A DNA stretch of 64,000 bases from Subtercola sp. PAMC28395 (GCF_018889995.1 NZ_CP076547.1:1922001-1986000); one strand, 5' to 3'. Shown: positions 15,915 through 25,435, numbered from the stretch's first letter. Notes: generated from the letters alone by a model not told the origin. Numbers and translations are program-made.

Positions 15915-16796
15915 TCAGTGCACGGGAACCCGTACCATGCCTTCCTGCGCCACAGACGCGAGCAGGATGCCCGCCTGCGAGTAGATACGGCCGGTCGCCA
16001 GCCCTCGGCCACCCTGGGCGCTTGGGGATTCCTGCACGTAGAGCATCCACTCGTCCGCCCGCCCTGGGCGGTGCCACCACATCGCGTGATCGAGACTGGC
16101 CGACTTGAGACCGGGAGTGACCCAGACGACGCTGTGGCGGCGAAAGATCGGTTCAAGCAGCGAATAGTCGCTGGCGTAGGCCATCGCTGCGCGGTGGAGA
16201 TCCGGGTCGTCGGGGAGCGGGCCGATCGATTTCATCCAGATGGCCTGGTATTCGACCGGATTGGGATCGGAGGACAGGTAGATCGGTGAACCCACGTGCC
16301 GAATGTCGAACGGGCGCTGGTGCGCCCAGTTCTGGGCGACGGGGTGATCGATGTGGCCGATGAGTTCAGCGACGCTGGGCAACTCTTCGGGGCTCGGCAG
16401 GCCGGCGGGTATGTCGATCTGGTGGTCGAGGCCCGGCCCGACTGCCTGGAACGAGGCGATCATCGACAGGATCGGAAGGCCATCCTGATACGCCTGCGTC
16501 CGACGCGTCGAGAACGAGCGGCCGTCATGGATCCGGTCGACGGAGAAGGTGATGGGCTTCGAGGTGTCTCCGGGCCGCAGGAAGTACCCGTGCATGGAGT
16601 GCGCCGGCCGTTCACCGCCGACGGTGTGCTGTGCCGCGATGAGCGACTGGGCGAGCACCTGGCCACCGAAGACGCGACCGTGGGCGGTCCACTGCGAAGG
16701 GGCGGTGAAGATGTCTTCTGCCGTTCGGGCGCCCGTATCGGTGAGTGTCAGCGTCGCCAGAAGATCGGCCATCGGATCAGCATTCGGATTCGTCAT
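15915..16796 (-). CDS. tesB: Acyl-CoA thioesterase II (TesB)
   Basis: 293 aa. Double-hotdog TesB fold: ARTAEDIFTAPSQWTAHGRVFGGQVLAQSLIAA in the first hotdog, HSMHGYFLRPGDTSKPITFSV with SFSTRRTQAYQ, and in the second hotdog SLDHAMWWHRP carrying the catalytic Asp. It hydrolyses medium- and long-chain acyl-CoA. Length is normal. GGAGG precedes the ATG. Divergent from the 16873 gene. Confidence 0.95.
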   Translation of the reverse strand: MTNPNADPMADLLATLTLTDTGARTAEDIFTAPSQWTAHGRVFGGQVLAQSLIAAQHTVGGERPAHSMHGYFLRPGDTSKPITFSVDRIHDGRSFSTRRTQAYQDGLPILSMIASFQAVGPGLDHQIDIPAGLPSPEELPSVAELIGHIDHPVAQNWAHQRPFDIRHVGSPIYLSSDPNPVEYQAIWMKSIGPLPDDPDLHRAAMAYASDYSLLEPIFRRHSVVWVTPGLKSASLDHAMWWHRPGRADEWMLYVQESPSAQGGRGLATGRIYSQAGILLASVAQEGMVRVPVH

Positions 16797-16872
16797 GAAG
16801 CCTCCATCTCAGTACTGCAACAGCTGTGCCAGAACACGCACGAACCGTTTCCTTGAAGTAGTTTAGAAGCTG

Positions 16873-17532
16873 ATGGTTCATTCGTTTTCTCTCGTCGACG
16901 CGCTCTCCCTCGGAGACCTCAAGGTCTTTCTGGGACGTGCAGCGCGGATCGGCACCGGCTCGGTGCGCCTGATCGGCGGCCAGGGCGTGCTCGCGGTCTA
17001 TGCGTCAGTGCTGGCACCCAAGGGGTTGCTCGACGATGCCCCGACCGTTCTCGGGCTTCGTACGTTCGCCCTGACCGACAAGACCGTACAGTTCGACGAG
17101 ATCGTCTCGATCCGCGCTCTGCTCGACCGACTGGCGATGCTCTCGGTCACAGTGAACGGAGAGACGGGCCCTGTCGACGTCTCCCTTCCGCCTGCCGAGG
17201 GCCTCATGGCGTGGGCCGGGATCTCACCACCTCGCGGGGGGTGGACGAACCTCGGCCTCGTCGACGCAGCCGTGCTGGAGCGGTCGGCCGGAGAGGGTAT
17301 CTCTGAGGTCGCGGCGGCTCTCCCGCCCGACACGGGCGAGCAACTCGTGCACAAGGTCCGCTCAGAGGTCTGGGGCCGCGCGATTCCCGACATCGACCGA
17401 CGAACTGCTGCCGGGGCCGCGTTTGCCGCGGTGAGCCTGGGCTTCCTGCGCCCTGATGACCCCGTCGCTCTGTACGAGTCGGGGCCATGGACCCGCCTCA
17501 CAACCCGTCGCGGCCACATCCTCACACGCTGA
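16873..17532 (+). CDS. Conserved actinobacterial protein of unknown function
   Basis: 219 aa. No transmembrane segment and no catalytic motif visible. Mixed alpha/beta composition with a repeated hydrophobic pattern (GSVRLIGGQGVLAVYASVL; RTFALTDKTVQFDEIVS) and a C-terminal region rich in Ala and Arg. A TAGTTT box sits 8 nt before the ATG, so the transcript may be leaderless or nearly so. Resembles cytosolic hypotheticals conserved in Microbacteriaceae; I cannot assign a role. Confidence 0.8.
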   Translation: MVHSFSLVDALSLGDLKVFLGRAARIGTGSVRLIGGQGVLAVYASVLAPKGLLDDAPTVLGLRTFALTDKTVQFDEIVSIRALLDRLAMLSVTVNGETGPVDVSLPPAEGLMAWAGISPPRGGWTNLGLVDAAVLERSAGEGISEVAAALPPDTGEQLVHKVRSEVWGRAIPDIDRRTAAGAAFAAVSLGFLRPDDPVALYESGPWTRLTTRRGHILTR

Positions 17533-17560
17533 ACGCGGGCGCGCCGGCCCTGCCCACGTG

Positions 17561-17620
17561 ATCGACTTTCCCGATTGCGCACCGATTTCGCGAGATGCTC
17601 GCACAATCGGGCAACTCGAT
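17561..17620. repeat. 60-bp inverted-repeat element, copy A
   Basis: The left 20 nt (ATCGACTTTCCCGATTGCGC) and the reverse complement of the right 20 nt (17601-17620) agree at 17 of 20 positions, around a 20-nt centre, so the element can fold into a long hairpin. An equally long second copy lies at 29744-29803. It occupies the gap between two convergent genes and may double as a terminator. Confidence 0.75.
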
Positions 17621-17635
17621 GCGAGGCGGGGCACG

Positions 17636-19309
17636 TCAGAGTTGCGCGGCAACAGCACGGCCGGCCTGGCGGCCCGAGAAGATGCAGCCGCCCAGAAAAG
17701 TGCCTTCGAGCGAACGGTAGCCGTGCATCCCGCCGCCACCGAAGCCTGACGCCTCGCCTGCGGCATACAGCCCGTCGATCGGAGTGCCATCGACACCACG
17801 AGCACGCCCCGACAGATCGGTTTCTATGCCGCCGAGTGACTTGCGGGTGAGAACGTGCAGTTTGACGGCGATCAGCGGCCCGGCCTTCGGATCGAGGAGC
17901 TTGTGGGGAGCCGCCACGCGGATCAGCCTGTCGCCGCGGTAGTTTCTCGCACCCCGAATCGCGGTGATCTGTGCATCTTTGGTGAACACATTGTCGATCT
18001 CGCGGTCGCGCGCCCGGATCTCGCTCTCGACGAGGTCGGCGTTCAGCGGGCTCGGGCCGGACTCACCGGCGCCCGACAGACGCTGCATGCCTGCCAGAAG
18101 CTCGTTCAGCGTGTCTGCCACGATGAAGTCGACACCCCTCGCCTTGAACGCCTCTATCGGCCCCGGCGCGCCGGGGCCGATGCGCGCGGCCAGCAGCCGC
18201 AGGTCTTTGCCCGTGAGGTCAGGGTTCTGCTCGCTGCCCGAGAGCGCGAACTCCTTCTCGATGATCTTCTGGGTGAGCACGAACCAGCTGTAGTCGAACC
18301 CCGTCGAGACGATGTGCTCGAGTGTTCCGAGCGTATCGAAGCCGGGGAACAGAGGTACCGGGAGTCGCTTGCCCGTCGCGTCGAGCCACAGCGACGAGGG
18401 CCCCGGCAGAATCCGGATTCCGTGCCGGGGCCACACGGGATCGAAATTGGTCACCCCCTCGGTGTAGTGCCACATGCGATCAGTGTTGACGAGGCGCGCG
18501 CCGGCCGCCTGGGTGATGCCGAGCATCCGGCCGTCGACGTGTGCGGGTACGCCCGAGAGCATGGATGTTGGTGCCTGCCCCATTCGAACCGGCCAGTTCG
18601 CGCGCACCAGGTCGTGGTTGCCCCCGATGCCCCCGCTCGTCACGATCACGGCAGAGGATCGCAGCGAGAACTCGCCCTTCACCTCCCGTGAACTGGTCTC
18701 ACCGCGGGCCGCGCCCGATGCCTCGAGAACGCTGCCACTGACGCCGGTCACGCGCCCGCCGGTCACCTCCAGGGCGTCCACGCGGTGTCGGTGCAGCATG
18801 GTGACGAGGCCCGCGTCGACCCCGGCCTGCACGCGGGCCGCGAAGGGGGCGACGACGCCCGGTCCCGTTCCCCAGGTGATGTGAAACCGCGGTACTGAGT
18901 TGCCGTGCCCGTTCGCGGTGTAACCGCCTCGCTCGGCCCAGCCGACCACAGGAAAGAACCGCACGCCCCGCTGGCGGAGCCACGAACGCTTCTCCCCGGC
19001 GGCGAACTGCAGGTAGGCCTCTGCCCAGCGCCTCGGCCAATAGTCCTCCGGGCGGTCGAAACCGGCAGAGCCGAACCAGTCCTGCCGGGCGAGTTCGAGG
19101 CTGTCGCGCACCCCGAGCCGACGCTGCTCCGGGCTGTCGACCAGGAACAGCCCACCGAACGACCACCACGCCTGGCCCCCGAGCGAGGCCGCCGGCTCCT
19201 GCTCGACGATGGTGACCCTCCGACCGGCATCGACGAGTTCTGCGGTGGCGACCAGGCCTGCGAGCCCCGCCCCGACAACGATGACATCGGTCTCTTCGGG
19301 GTCTGTCAT
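17636..19309 (-). CDS. FAD-binding dehydrogenase (fumarate reductase/KstD-like flavoprotein)
   Basis: 557 aa from the ATG at 19309, with AAGGA 9 nt upstream; an ATG at 19318 overlaps that element and is less likely. N-terminal dinucleotide fold VIVVGAGLAGLVATAEL with a downstream E (IVEQEPA), SLGGQAWWSFGG, and the C-terminal FAD-closing motif SLEGTFLGGCIFSGRQAGRA with LYAAGEASGFGGGG. This is the fumarate reductase flavoprotein/3-ketosteroid dehydrogenase-like superfamily; the substrate is unclear. It runs alone, with a hexanucleotide repeat immediately upstream of its ribosome-binding site. Confidence 0.9.
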   Translation of the reverse strand: MTDPEETDVIVVGAGLAGLVATAELVDAGRRVTIVEQEPAASLGGQAWWSFGGLFLVDSPEQRRLGVRDSLELARQDWFGSAGFDRPEDYWPRRWAEAYLQFAAGEKRSWLRQRGVRFFPVVGWAERGGYTANGHGNSVPRFHITWGTGPGVVAPFAARVQAGVDAGLVTMLHRHRVDALEVTGGRVTGVSGSVLEASGAARGETSSREVKGEFSLRSSAVIVTSGGIGGNHDLVRANWPVRMGQAPTSMLSGVPAHVDGRMLGITQAAGARLVNTDRMWHYTEGVTNFDPVWPRHGIRILPGPSSLWLDATGKRLPVPLFPGFDTLGTLEHIVSTGFDYSWFVLTQKIIEKEFALSGSEQNPDLTGKDLRLLAARIGPGAPGPIEAFKARGVDFIVADTLNELLAGMQRLSGAGESGPSPLNADLVESEIRARDREIDNVFTKDAQITAIRGARNYRGDRLIRVAAPHKLLDPKAGPLIAVKLHVLTRKSLGGIETDLSGRARGVDGTPIDGLYAAGEASGFGGGGMHGYRSLEGTFLGGCIFSGRQAGRAVAAQL

Positions 19310-19322
19310 CAGAAACATCCTT

Positions 19323-19370
19323 GTCTCAGTCTCAGTCTCAGTCTCAGTCTCGGTCTCGGTGTCGGTCTCG
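19323..19370. repeat. Hexanucleotide microsatellite (GTCTCA/GTCTCG)8
   Basis: Eight tandem 6-bp units: four GTCTCA, two GTCTCG, one GTGTCG, one GTCTCG. On the minus strand it directly precedes the AAGGA and start codon of the FAD dehydrogenase. Confidence 0.92.
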
Positions 19371-19451
19371 AAATCGTGGTTTCACAGCGGTGATGCCCAG
19401 CGCGAATCTCGAAGGCCCGAGCCCGCCCAGATCCGAGACCTGCGTATTCCG

Positions 19452-19910
19452 TTACTCGTCGAACGTATTCACCATGGCATGCGCTGCGCGTTCGAGATAG
19501 TCCCACAGGGTCGCCTCCTGAAGCGGCGGCAGCGCCAGGGAGTCGACGGCGACCCTCATGTGTGCCAACCATCGGTCGCGGGCATCGGGGTTGACCTTGA
19601 ACGGGTTGTGCCGCATCCGCAGCCTCGGGTGACCGCGCTGCTGGCTGTAGGTGGTCGGGCCATCCCAGTACTGCTCGAGAAAGCCCGTCAATCGCTGGAT
19701 GGCCCCTTCGAGGTCGTCTTCGGGGTACATCGGCTTCAAGACCGGGTCACCCGCGACGCCGCGGTAGAACTCGCGCACCAGGGCCTCGAACGTGGGGCGG
19801 CCGCCGAGCTGCTCGTAGAACGTGGTGCCGGATTCGGTTGCCGGCACCGACGCCGTCGGCACCACCGGGATCAGTGGGATGCCCGTGGGGCGCTGGGTTT
19901 CGTCGGTCAT
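19452..19910 (-). CDS. glbO: Group II truncated haemoglobin (GlbO-like)
   Basis: 152 aa from the ATG at 19910; the open frame extends upstream into mscS without homology. Residues about 30-150 form a 2-on-2 globin of the trHbO type: FYEQLGGRPTFEALVREFYRGVAGDPVLKPMYP, FLEQYWDGPTTYSQQRGHPRLRMRH (proximal His in MRH) and the group II Trp in RDRWLAHM. It binds O2/NO and may support oxidative metabolism or detoxification. It starts 4 nt after the mscS stop, so the two are likely cotranscribed. Confidence 0.95.
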   Translation of the reverse strand: MTDETQRPTGIPLIPVVPTASVPATESGTTFYEQLGGRPTFEALVREFYRGVAGDPVLKPMYPEDDLEGAIQRLTGFLEQYWDGPTTYSQQRGHPRLRMRHNPFKVNPDARDRWLAHMRVAVDSLALPPLQEATLWDYLERAAHAMVNTFDE

Positions 19911-19914
19911 GGTG

Positions 19915-20913
19915 TCACGCCTTGCCAGTGGGGGAGCCGGGGGTACGCCCGGGGTCTGCGGGTGTCGGGGTGGGAATCGACTTGGTGCGCGGTGGCCGGG
20001 CGCCTGCGACGGATGATGCACCCTCGAATCCCGTGAGAACGATGCTGTTCAGCGAAGGCAGCTTCACGCCCATCGCATCGAGCGAACGTTTGAGCATCAT
20101 CCGGAGCTCGCGTGCGACATCGTCTTTGGCGTTGGTGCGCGTCTTTATGACGAGGCGGATCACGAGGGCCTCGGCCGAGATGCTCTCGAGCCCCCAGATC
20201 TCGGGTTTCTCGAGGATTCGCGACCGCCACTTGGGGTTCAGGGCGAGCTCGTTCGCCGTTTCGAGCATGCGTGCCTGTACGGCGTCGACGTCGGTATCGT
20301 AGGGGATGGCGAGGTCGATGATGACCCGCGCCCAGCCCTGCGACATGTTGCCGACGCGAAGGATCTCGCCGTTGCGCACGAACCAGAGTGTGCCGTTGAC
20401 GTCGCGAAGCGTCGTCACCCGAATGCCGACGGCCTCGACCACACCGGTCGCGGGGCCGAGGTCGACAACGTCGCCGACGCCGAGCTGGTCTTCGACCACC
20501 ATGAACAGGCCGTTGAGCATGTCTTTGATGACGTTCTGGGCGCCGAAACCGAGGGCGGCCCCGATGACACCGGCGCTCGCGACAAGGGCCGTGACCTGGA
20601 ACTGCAGTTCGCCGAGGATCATGATGAAGGCGAAGACGACGATCGACCAGGTGATCACGTTCGAGAGCACGCTGCCCATGGTGCGGGTGCGCTGAACCAC
20701 ACGTACGGCGGCCACCGGAGAGGCGGGGAGCTCCTGGGTGTTCTCGGCGTCATGCTTCTTCTTGACGCCGGTGACCACGCGCTTCACGACGCGGTCGACC
20801 GACCTCAACAGGATCCACCGGGCGATCAGGGCTCCGAGGATGATCAGCACGATGTTGATCAGGTGCTGGAACGTCGTGTAGAAGTCCCCGACGCTGGCCC
20901 AGAATTCATTCAT
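19915..20913 (-). CDS. mscS: Mechanosensitive ion channel, MscS family
   Basis: 332 aa. Transmembrane helices at about 15-35 (LINIVLIILGALIARWILL), 75-105 (VLSNVITWSIVVFAFIMILGE) and the pore-lining TM3 (ALVASAGVIGAALGFGAQNVIKDMLNG), followed by the beta-domain VEDQLGVGDVVDLGPATGVVEAVGIR characteristic of YggB-type channels and a C-terminal alpha/beta domain. It releases solutes on hypo-osmotic shock. The last 50 residues are a Pro/Thr-rich tail. Cotranscribed with the truncated haemoglobin downstream. Confidence 0.95.
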   Translation of the reverse strand: MNEFWASVGDFYTTFQHLINIVLIILGALIARWILLRSVDRVVKRVVTGVKKKHDAENTQELPASPVAAVRVVQRTRTMGSVLSNVITWSIVVFAFIMILGELQFQVTALVASAGVIGAALGFGAQNVIKDMLNGLFMVVEDQLGVGDVVDLGPATGVVEAVGIRVTTLRDVNGTLWFVRNGEILRVGNMSQGWARVIIDLAIPYDTDVDAVQARMLETANELALNPKWRSRILEKPEIWGLESISAEALVIRLVIKTRTNAKDDVARELRMMLKRSLDAMGVKLPSLNSIVLTGFEGASSVAGARPPRTKSIPTPTPADPGRTPGSPTGKA

Positions 20914-21137
20914 TTGTGCCCAATCGTACTCACCCGTCCCTTGGCATTGCCCGAGGCATTCGGCCCAGCTTCGCTAGCGACCTCGGGTTCGCTGTCGGGC
21001 GAGCATGCAACGGTGAAACTGGGGAACGCCAGAGCGCAGGCAGCCCGTGAACGCTCGCCCGAACTCGGTTGGTCCGCCGATCGGCCTCGGCGGAGTGGCA
21101 ATCGCAGCGCGTGCGTGGCGTCAGACACGCCGCAAGA
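20914..21137. other. 224-bp gap between pepN (downstream end) and mscS
   Basis: Both flanking genes are on the minus strand. I see no tRNA, no strong terminator and no convincing gene; short open frames here have shadow-like, Arg-rich composition. Probably the mscS promoter region. Confidence 0.5.
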
Positions 21138-23681
21138 TCAAGCGGCGTCTTTGGCCTGGGCAGCGAGGGCGCGGTCGACGCCGGCGAGGTTCTCGACCAC
21201 GAGACGGCGAAGTGCGGCCGGCTCCGGGTCGGTGTCGAGCCAGGCCTGCGTTGCATCACGGAGTTCCTGGCTCGCGAGCCCAGCCGGGTACAGCCCGGTG
21301 ATGAGGGTTGCCGCGATCTGGTAGCTGCGGGTCTCCCACAGCTCTTTCACGACCTCGAAGTACTTCGCAATGTATGGCTGCAGCAGCGCGTCGTCGTTCG
21401 AGCGTTGGAAACCAGCGGTCGTGGCCCGAACGATGAGGTTCGACGCCGTATCGGTGTCGACAAGCGATGCCCAGGCAGCAGCTTTCGCCTCGGCCGTGGG
21501 AATCGATGCCCTGGCGCTCGCCGCCGACTGGGCGCCGGTGGCCGTGTTGTCTGCCGCGAGGGCCTCGGCGATCTCCGTCTCTCCCGCCACTCCGTTCGCC
21601 ACGAGAGCGGTCAGCAGGTCCCACGTGAGGTCGGTGTCGATCGCGAGCCCGTCGAGTGCGACGGAGCCGTCCCTGAGCCCGGCCACGACCGCCAGATCGT
21701 CAGCGGAGCTGGCAACCGCGGCGAAGAACTTCACGAACTGGAACTGCTCGTCAGAACCGGGAGCAGCGTTTCGCGCGAGCGACCAGAGCTCCGTCGCCGC
21801 GTGGGCGACCGCCTCCTGGCTGAACGAAGGAGCGACATAGAGCTTTGCCGTCAGCACCAGCTGGTTGAGGGCCGTGCGGAGTGTGGTGCTCTCACTCTCG
21901 GTGGCGATGTTGCCGAGCACCAGGCGAACGAAGTCTCGTGGGCGCGTCTCTGCATCGCGCGTGGCGTCCCACGCCGAACCCCACACGATCGAGCGGGCGA
22001 GCCCGTCTTCGATCGCGGCAAGGTGATCGATGGCGGTCTGCAACGACAGCTCGTCGAGGCGGATCTTCGCGTACGCCAGGTCATCGTCGTTGAGCAGCAC
22101 CAGGTCTGGCCTCGAGAGCCCGATGAGTTCATCGACCACTGTCGTCTCGCCGGCAACGTCGAGTTCCACCCGATGGTTCCGGATGAGCGCGCCTTCGTGA
22201 AGGTTGTAGAAACCGACAGCGAGGCGATGCGGGCGGATCGTCGGGTACTCCTCGATCGCCGTCTGGGTGATGGCGAACGAGGTGATCACACCGTCGGAGT
22301 CCGTCTCGATCTCGGGGCGCAGCGTGTTGACGCCGGCCGTCTCGAGCCAGAGCGCCGACCACTCGGCAAGGTCACGACCGCTGGTCGATTCCAGCTCCAT
22401 GAGCAGGTCGGTGAGCTCGGTGTTCGAGTACGCGTGCTTCTGGAAGTACTGCCCGACACCGGCGAGGAACTGTTCCTGGCCCACCCACGAGACGAGCTGC
22501 TTGAGTACAGACGCGCCCTTGGCGTAGGTGATTCCGTCGAAGTTGACCTGCACGTCGTCGAGGTCGTTGATCGTGGCAAAGATGGGGTGCGTCGAGGGCA
22601 GCTGGTCCTGGCGGTAGGCCCAGCTCTTCTCGGTTGACGCGAACGTCGCCCAGGCGCCGTGCCACTCGGTCGCCTCAGCAGTGGCGAGCGTCGAGATGTA
22701 CTCGGCGAACGACTCGTTCAGCCACAGGTCGTTCCACCACTTCATGGTGACCAGGTCCCCGAACCACATGTGGGCGAGTTCGTGCAGGATGGTCACGACG
22801 CGGCGCTCCCGCTGGGCATCCGTCACCTTGCTTCTGAACACGTACGACTCTGTGAAGGTCACTGCCCCCGCGTTCTCCATGGCACCGGCGTTGAACTCGG
22901 GCACGAACATCTGGTCGTACTTCGTGAACGGGTAAGGGTAGGCGAATGCCTTCTCGTAGAACTCGAAACCCTTGCGGGTCGTGTCGAAGACGTAGTCGGC
23001 ATCCATGTACTGGGCGAGGGATGCCCGCGAGAACACGCCCAGGGGAATCACTCTGCCGTCGCTCGACGTCAGCTCGCTGTGCCAGGCCACGTAGGGCCCG
23101 GCGACGATCGCTGTGACATAGGACGAGAGGATGGGCGTGGTCTCGAAGCTCCAGGTCGCCGTGCCGACGCCGGTGGCGACGGGTTCGGGCGTGGGGGAGT
23201 TGGAGATGACCTGCCAGTAGTCGGGCGCGGTCACCGTGAAGGTGAAGGTCGCCTTGAGGTCGGGCTGCTCGAACACGGCGAAGACGCGGCGTGAATCGGG
23301 CACTTCGAACTGGCTGTAGAGGTAGACCTCACCGTCGACCGGGTCGACGAAGCGGTGCAGCCCCTCACCGGTGTTCGTGTACATCGCGTCGGCAACCACG
23401 GTCAGGATGTTGTCGTCCGAGAGGTCGTCGAGCTGGATGCGCACACCATCGCTGACCGAAGCCGGTTCGAGGTCGACCCCGTTCAACAGCACAGAGTGCA
23501 CGTTCTTCGTGATCGCGTCGATGAACGTCGATGCGCCGGCGCTGGCGGTGAACCGAACGGTCGTGGTACTCAGAAAGGTCTCCGCGCCCTGGGTCAGGTC
23601 GAGCGTGACGTCGTAGCTCGACACCGAGACGAGCGCTTTGCGCTCCTGTGCTTCGATGCGGGTGAGGTTTTCTCCAGGCAA
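21138..23681 (-). CDS. pepN: Aminopeptidase N (M1 family)
   Basis: 847 aa, start TTG at 23681 with GGAGA 7 nt upstream; no ATG/GTG nearby fits. Removes N-terminal residues from peptides in the cytoplasm. The substrate-recognition motif GAMEN is at 266-270 and the zinc site is HELAH (H300, H304) with E323 in NESFAEY, catalytic E301. The N-terminal beta domain and the C-terminal helical ERAP1-like domain (roughly 520-847) are complete. Length is normal for actinobacterial PepN. Divergent from rpiB. Confidence 0.97.
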   Translation of the reverse strand: MPGENLTRIEAQERKALVSVSSYDVTLDLTQGAETFLSTTTVRFTASAGASTFIDAITKNVHSVLLNGVDLEPASVSDGVRIQLDDLSDDNILTVVADAMYTNTGEGLHRFVDPVDGEVYLYSQFEVPDSRRVFAVFEQPDLKATFTFTVTAPDYWQVISNSPTPEPVATGVGTATWSFETTPILSSYVTAIVAGPYVAWHSELTSSDGRVIPLGVFSRASLAQYMDADYVFDTTRKGFEFYEKAFAYPYPFTKYDQMFVPEFNAGAMENAGAVTFTESYVFRSKVTDAQRERRVVTILHELAHMWFGDLVTMKWWNDLWLNESFAEYISTLATAEATEWHGAWATFASTEKSWAYRQDQLPSTHPIFATINDLDDVQVNFDGITYAKGASVLKQLVSWVGQEQFLAGVGQYFQKHAYSNTELTDLLMELESTSGRDLAEWSALWLETAGVNTLRPEIETDSDGVITSFAITQTAIEEYPTIRPHRLAVGFYNLHEGALIRNHRVELDVAGETTVVDELIGLSRPDLVLLNDDDLAYAKIRLDELSLQTAIDHLAAIEDGLARSIVWGSAWDATRDAETRPRDFVRLVLGNIATESESTTLRTALNQLVLTAKLYVAPSFSQEAVAHAATELWSLARNAAPGSDEQFQFVKFFAAVASSADDLAVVAGLRDGSVALDGLAIDTDLTWDLLTALVANGVAGETEIAEALAADNTATGAQSAASARASIPTAEAKAAAWASLVDTDTASNLIVRATTAGFQRSNDDALLQPYIAKYFEVVKELWETRSYQIAATLITGLYPAGLASQELRDATQAWLDTDPEPAALRRLVVENLAGVDRALAAQAKDAA

Positions 23682-23859
23682 CTGATGTTCTCCGTAGTGG
23701 TGTGTAGACGGTGGGATGCGGCCGCACGCGGCCGAAGGACTTCGTGCTGAACTGCCTCGTGGGCTGTCTGTTCGCTCGTGAAATCCCGCACCAAGCCTAG
23801 CCCTGCCCCCTTGTGGTCACCCGGGTGACGCTCGCCACCCACCCGAGAGACCCGGCCCC

Positions 23860-23865
23860 TAAACT
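23860..23865 (+). promoter_or_regulatory. Leaderless promoter -10 (TAAACT) for rpiB
   Basis: TAAACT lies 6 nt before the rpiB ATG. No ribosome-binding site is present. Confidence 0.55.
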
Positions 23866-23871
23866 TGACTC

Positions 23872-24432
23872 ATGCGTATTCACCTCGGCACCGACCACGC
23901 GGGGCTCGACTTCAGCTGTCACCTCTTCGACCACCTCACAGCGGCAGGCCACGACGTCGTGGATCACGGCCCGGCCAGCTACGAACCGCTCGACGACTAC
24001 CCTTCGTTCTGCATCAATGCCGCGCTCGGCGTCGTGCGCGACCAGCAGGCTGGTGTCGAGGCGCTCGGTATCGTCTTCGGTGGCTCAGGCAACGGCGAGC
24101 AGATCGCAGCGAACAAGGTGAAGGGCGCCCGCGCCGCCCTCGTCTGGAGCCACTCCACCGCGGTGCTGGCCCGCCAGCACAACGATGCGAACCTCATTGC
24201 CATCGGCGCACGCCAGCACACCGTCGACGAGGCCGTCTCGTTCATCGACGCCTTCATCGGCGAACCGTTCTCCCTCGAGGAGCGCCACGTGCGCCGCATC
24301 GCCCAGCTCGCCGAGTACGAGGCAACGGGTGCGATCGCCGGCGTGTACGTCGGCCCCGATGCGGGTGGCACAGAATCCGTCACCTCTGATCCCACGCCGA
24401 CCGGCCAGTTCAACCCGGCCGACCTGCACTGA
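23872..24432 (+). CDS. rpiB: Ribose-5-phosphate isomerase B
   Basis: 186 aa. Interconverts ribulose-5-phosphate and ribose-5-phosphate in the pentose phosphate pathway. MRIHLGTDHAGLDF is the phosphate-binding start and FGGSGNGEQIAANK the active site: as in the mycobacterial enzyme, a Glu (E76) stands where E. coli RpiB has its catalytic Cys. The C-terminal extension of about 30 residues (after AEYEATG) is typical of actinobacteria. The Nei-type gene follows by 24 nt, probably as an operon. Confidence 0.96.
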   Translation: MRIHLGTDHAGLDFSCHLFDHLTAAGHDVVDHGPASYEPLDDYPSFCINAALGVVRDQQAGVEALGIVFGGSGNGEQIAANKVKGARAALVWSHSTAVLARQHNDANLIAIGARQHTVDEAVSFIDAFIGEPFSLEERHVRRIAQLAEYEATGAIAGVYVGPDAGGTESVTSDPTPTGQFNPADLH

Positions 24433-24456
24433 CCCGCTGGGGCACTCCGGTCCGTC

Positions 24457-25374
24457 ATGCCTGAAGGTCATTCCGTCCACCGCATCGCGCTCCAGTTCGA
24501 GCGTGACTTCGTCGGGCACCTCGTCGCCGTGAGCTCTCCCCAGGGCCGCTTTGCCGCTGGTGCCGCTGAAATCGACGGTCTCCGGATGCTCGAGGCCCGC
24601 GCCGTGGGCAAGCAGATGTTCCTGCGTTTCGAGCATGACAAGTGGCTGCGCATCCATCTCGGCATCTACGGCGCCTGGGACTTCTTCGGCACGATCTCGG
24701 CCATCACCGCCGAGTCAGAGGCACTCGGCAGTATCGGTGCACCGCGGTTGCGGCGAGCAGTGCGCATGGCAGAGACCGAGCACACCAAAGACACCGATCT
24801 GAGCACATTTCCGCCCGAACCCGTCGGCGCCGTGCGTGTTCGACTGGCGACCGAAGACAGTGTTGCCGACCTGCGCGGCCCGACGGCGTGCGAGGTCATC
24901 GACCCGGCCCAGCTCGCCACCGTGCTCGAGCGACTCGGCCCCGACCCGGCCACCGACAGGAGCCCGGCCGCCGAAGACCGGTTCGTCACCCGCCTTCGCG
25001 CGAAACCCACGGCGGTCGGCCAGCTGCTCATGGACCAGTCGGTCGTGGCCGGCATCGGCAACGTCTACCGGGCCGAGATGCTCTTCCGCGCGCGTCTGAA
25101 CCCGCACACTCCGGGCAAGAAGGTCACAGAAGACCAGGCCCGCGCCCTGTGGGCGGACTGGGTGCACCTGCTCGACCTCGGCATCCGCACCGGCCAGATG
25201 CTCACCATGGACGGCCTCGACCCCGAAGCCCAGGCGCTCGCGCTTGCCAACCGCGAAGACCGGCACTGGGTCTACAAGCGCGAAGGACTGCCGTGCCGCG
25301 TCTGCGGAACACACATCGTCGTCGAGGTGATGGCCGCCAGAAAGCTCTACTGGTGCCCGTTCTGCCAGAAGTGA
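24457..25374 (+). CDS. nei: Fpg/Nei-family DNA glycosylase / AP lyase (endonuclease VIII type)
   Basis: 305 aa. Base-excision repair enzyme for oxidised bases. MPEGHSVHR at the N-terminus gives catalytic Pro1 (after Met removal) and Glu2; ARAVGKQMFLRF carries the conserved Lys; the helix-two-turn-helix segment QLLMDQSVVAGIGNVYRAEMLFRA is intact; and the zinc finger CRVCGTH...CPFCQ closes the protein. The GHSVHR start is characteristic of actinobacterial Nei rather than Fpg. Follows rpiB closely. Confidence 0.95.
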   Translation: MPEGHSVHRIALQFERDFVGHLVAVSSPQGRFAAGAAEIDGLRMLEARAVGKQMFLRFEHDKWLRIHLGIYGAWDFFGTISAITAESEALGSIGAPRLRRAVRMAETEHTKDTDLSTFPPEPVGAVRVRLATEDSVADLRGPTACEVIDPAQLATVLERLGPDPATDRSPAAEDRFVTRLRAKPTAVGQLLMDQSVVAGIGNVYRAEMLFRARLNPHTPGKKVTEDQARALWADWVHLLDLGIRTGQMLTMDGLDPEAQALALANREDRHWVYKREGLPCRVCGTHIVVEVMAARKLYWCPFCQK

Positions 25375-25435
25375 TGCCGGGCATCCGGCCGCCTGCCGTG
25401 AGGTCGCTTCGGCCTCGAAGTGGCCCCGAAACGGC

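Noticed and set aside
21069..22637. 522-codon frame antisense to pepN
   Set aside because: Shadow of the M1 peptidase gene.
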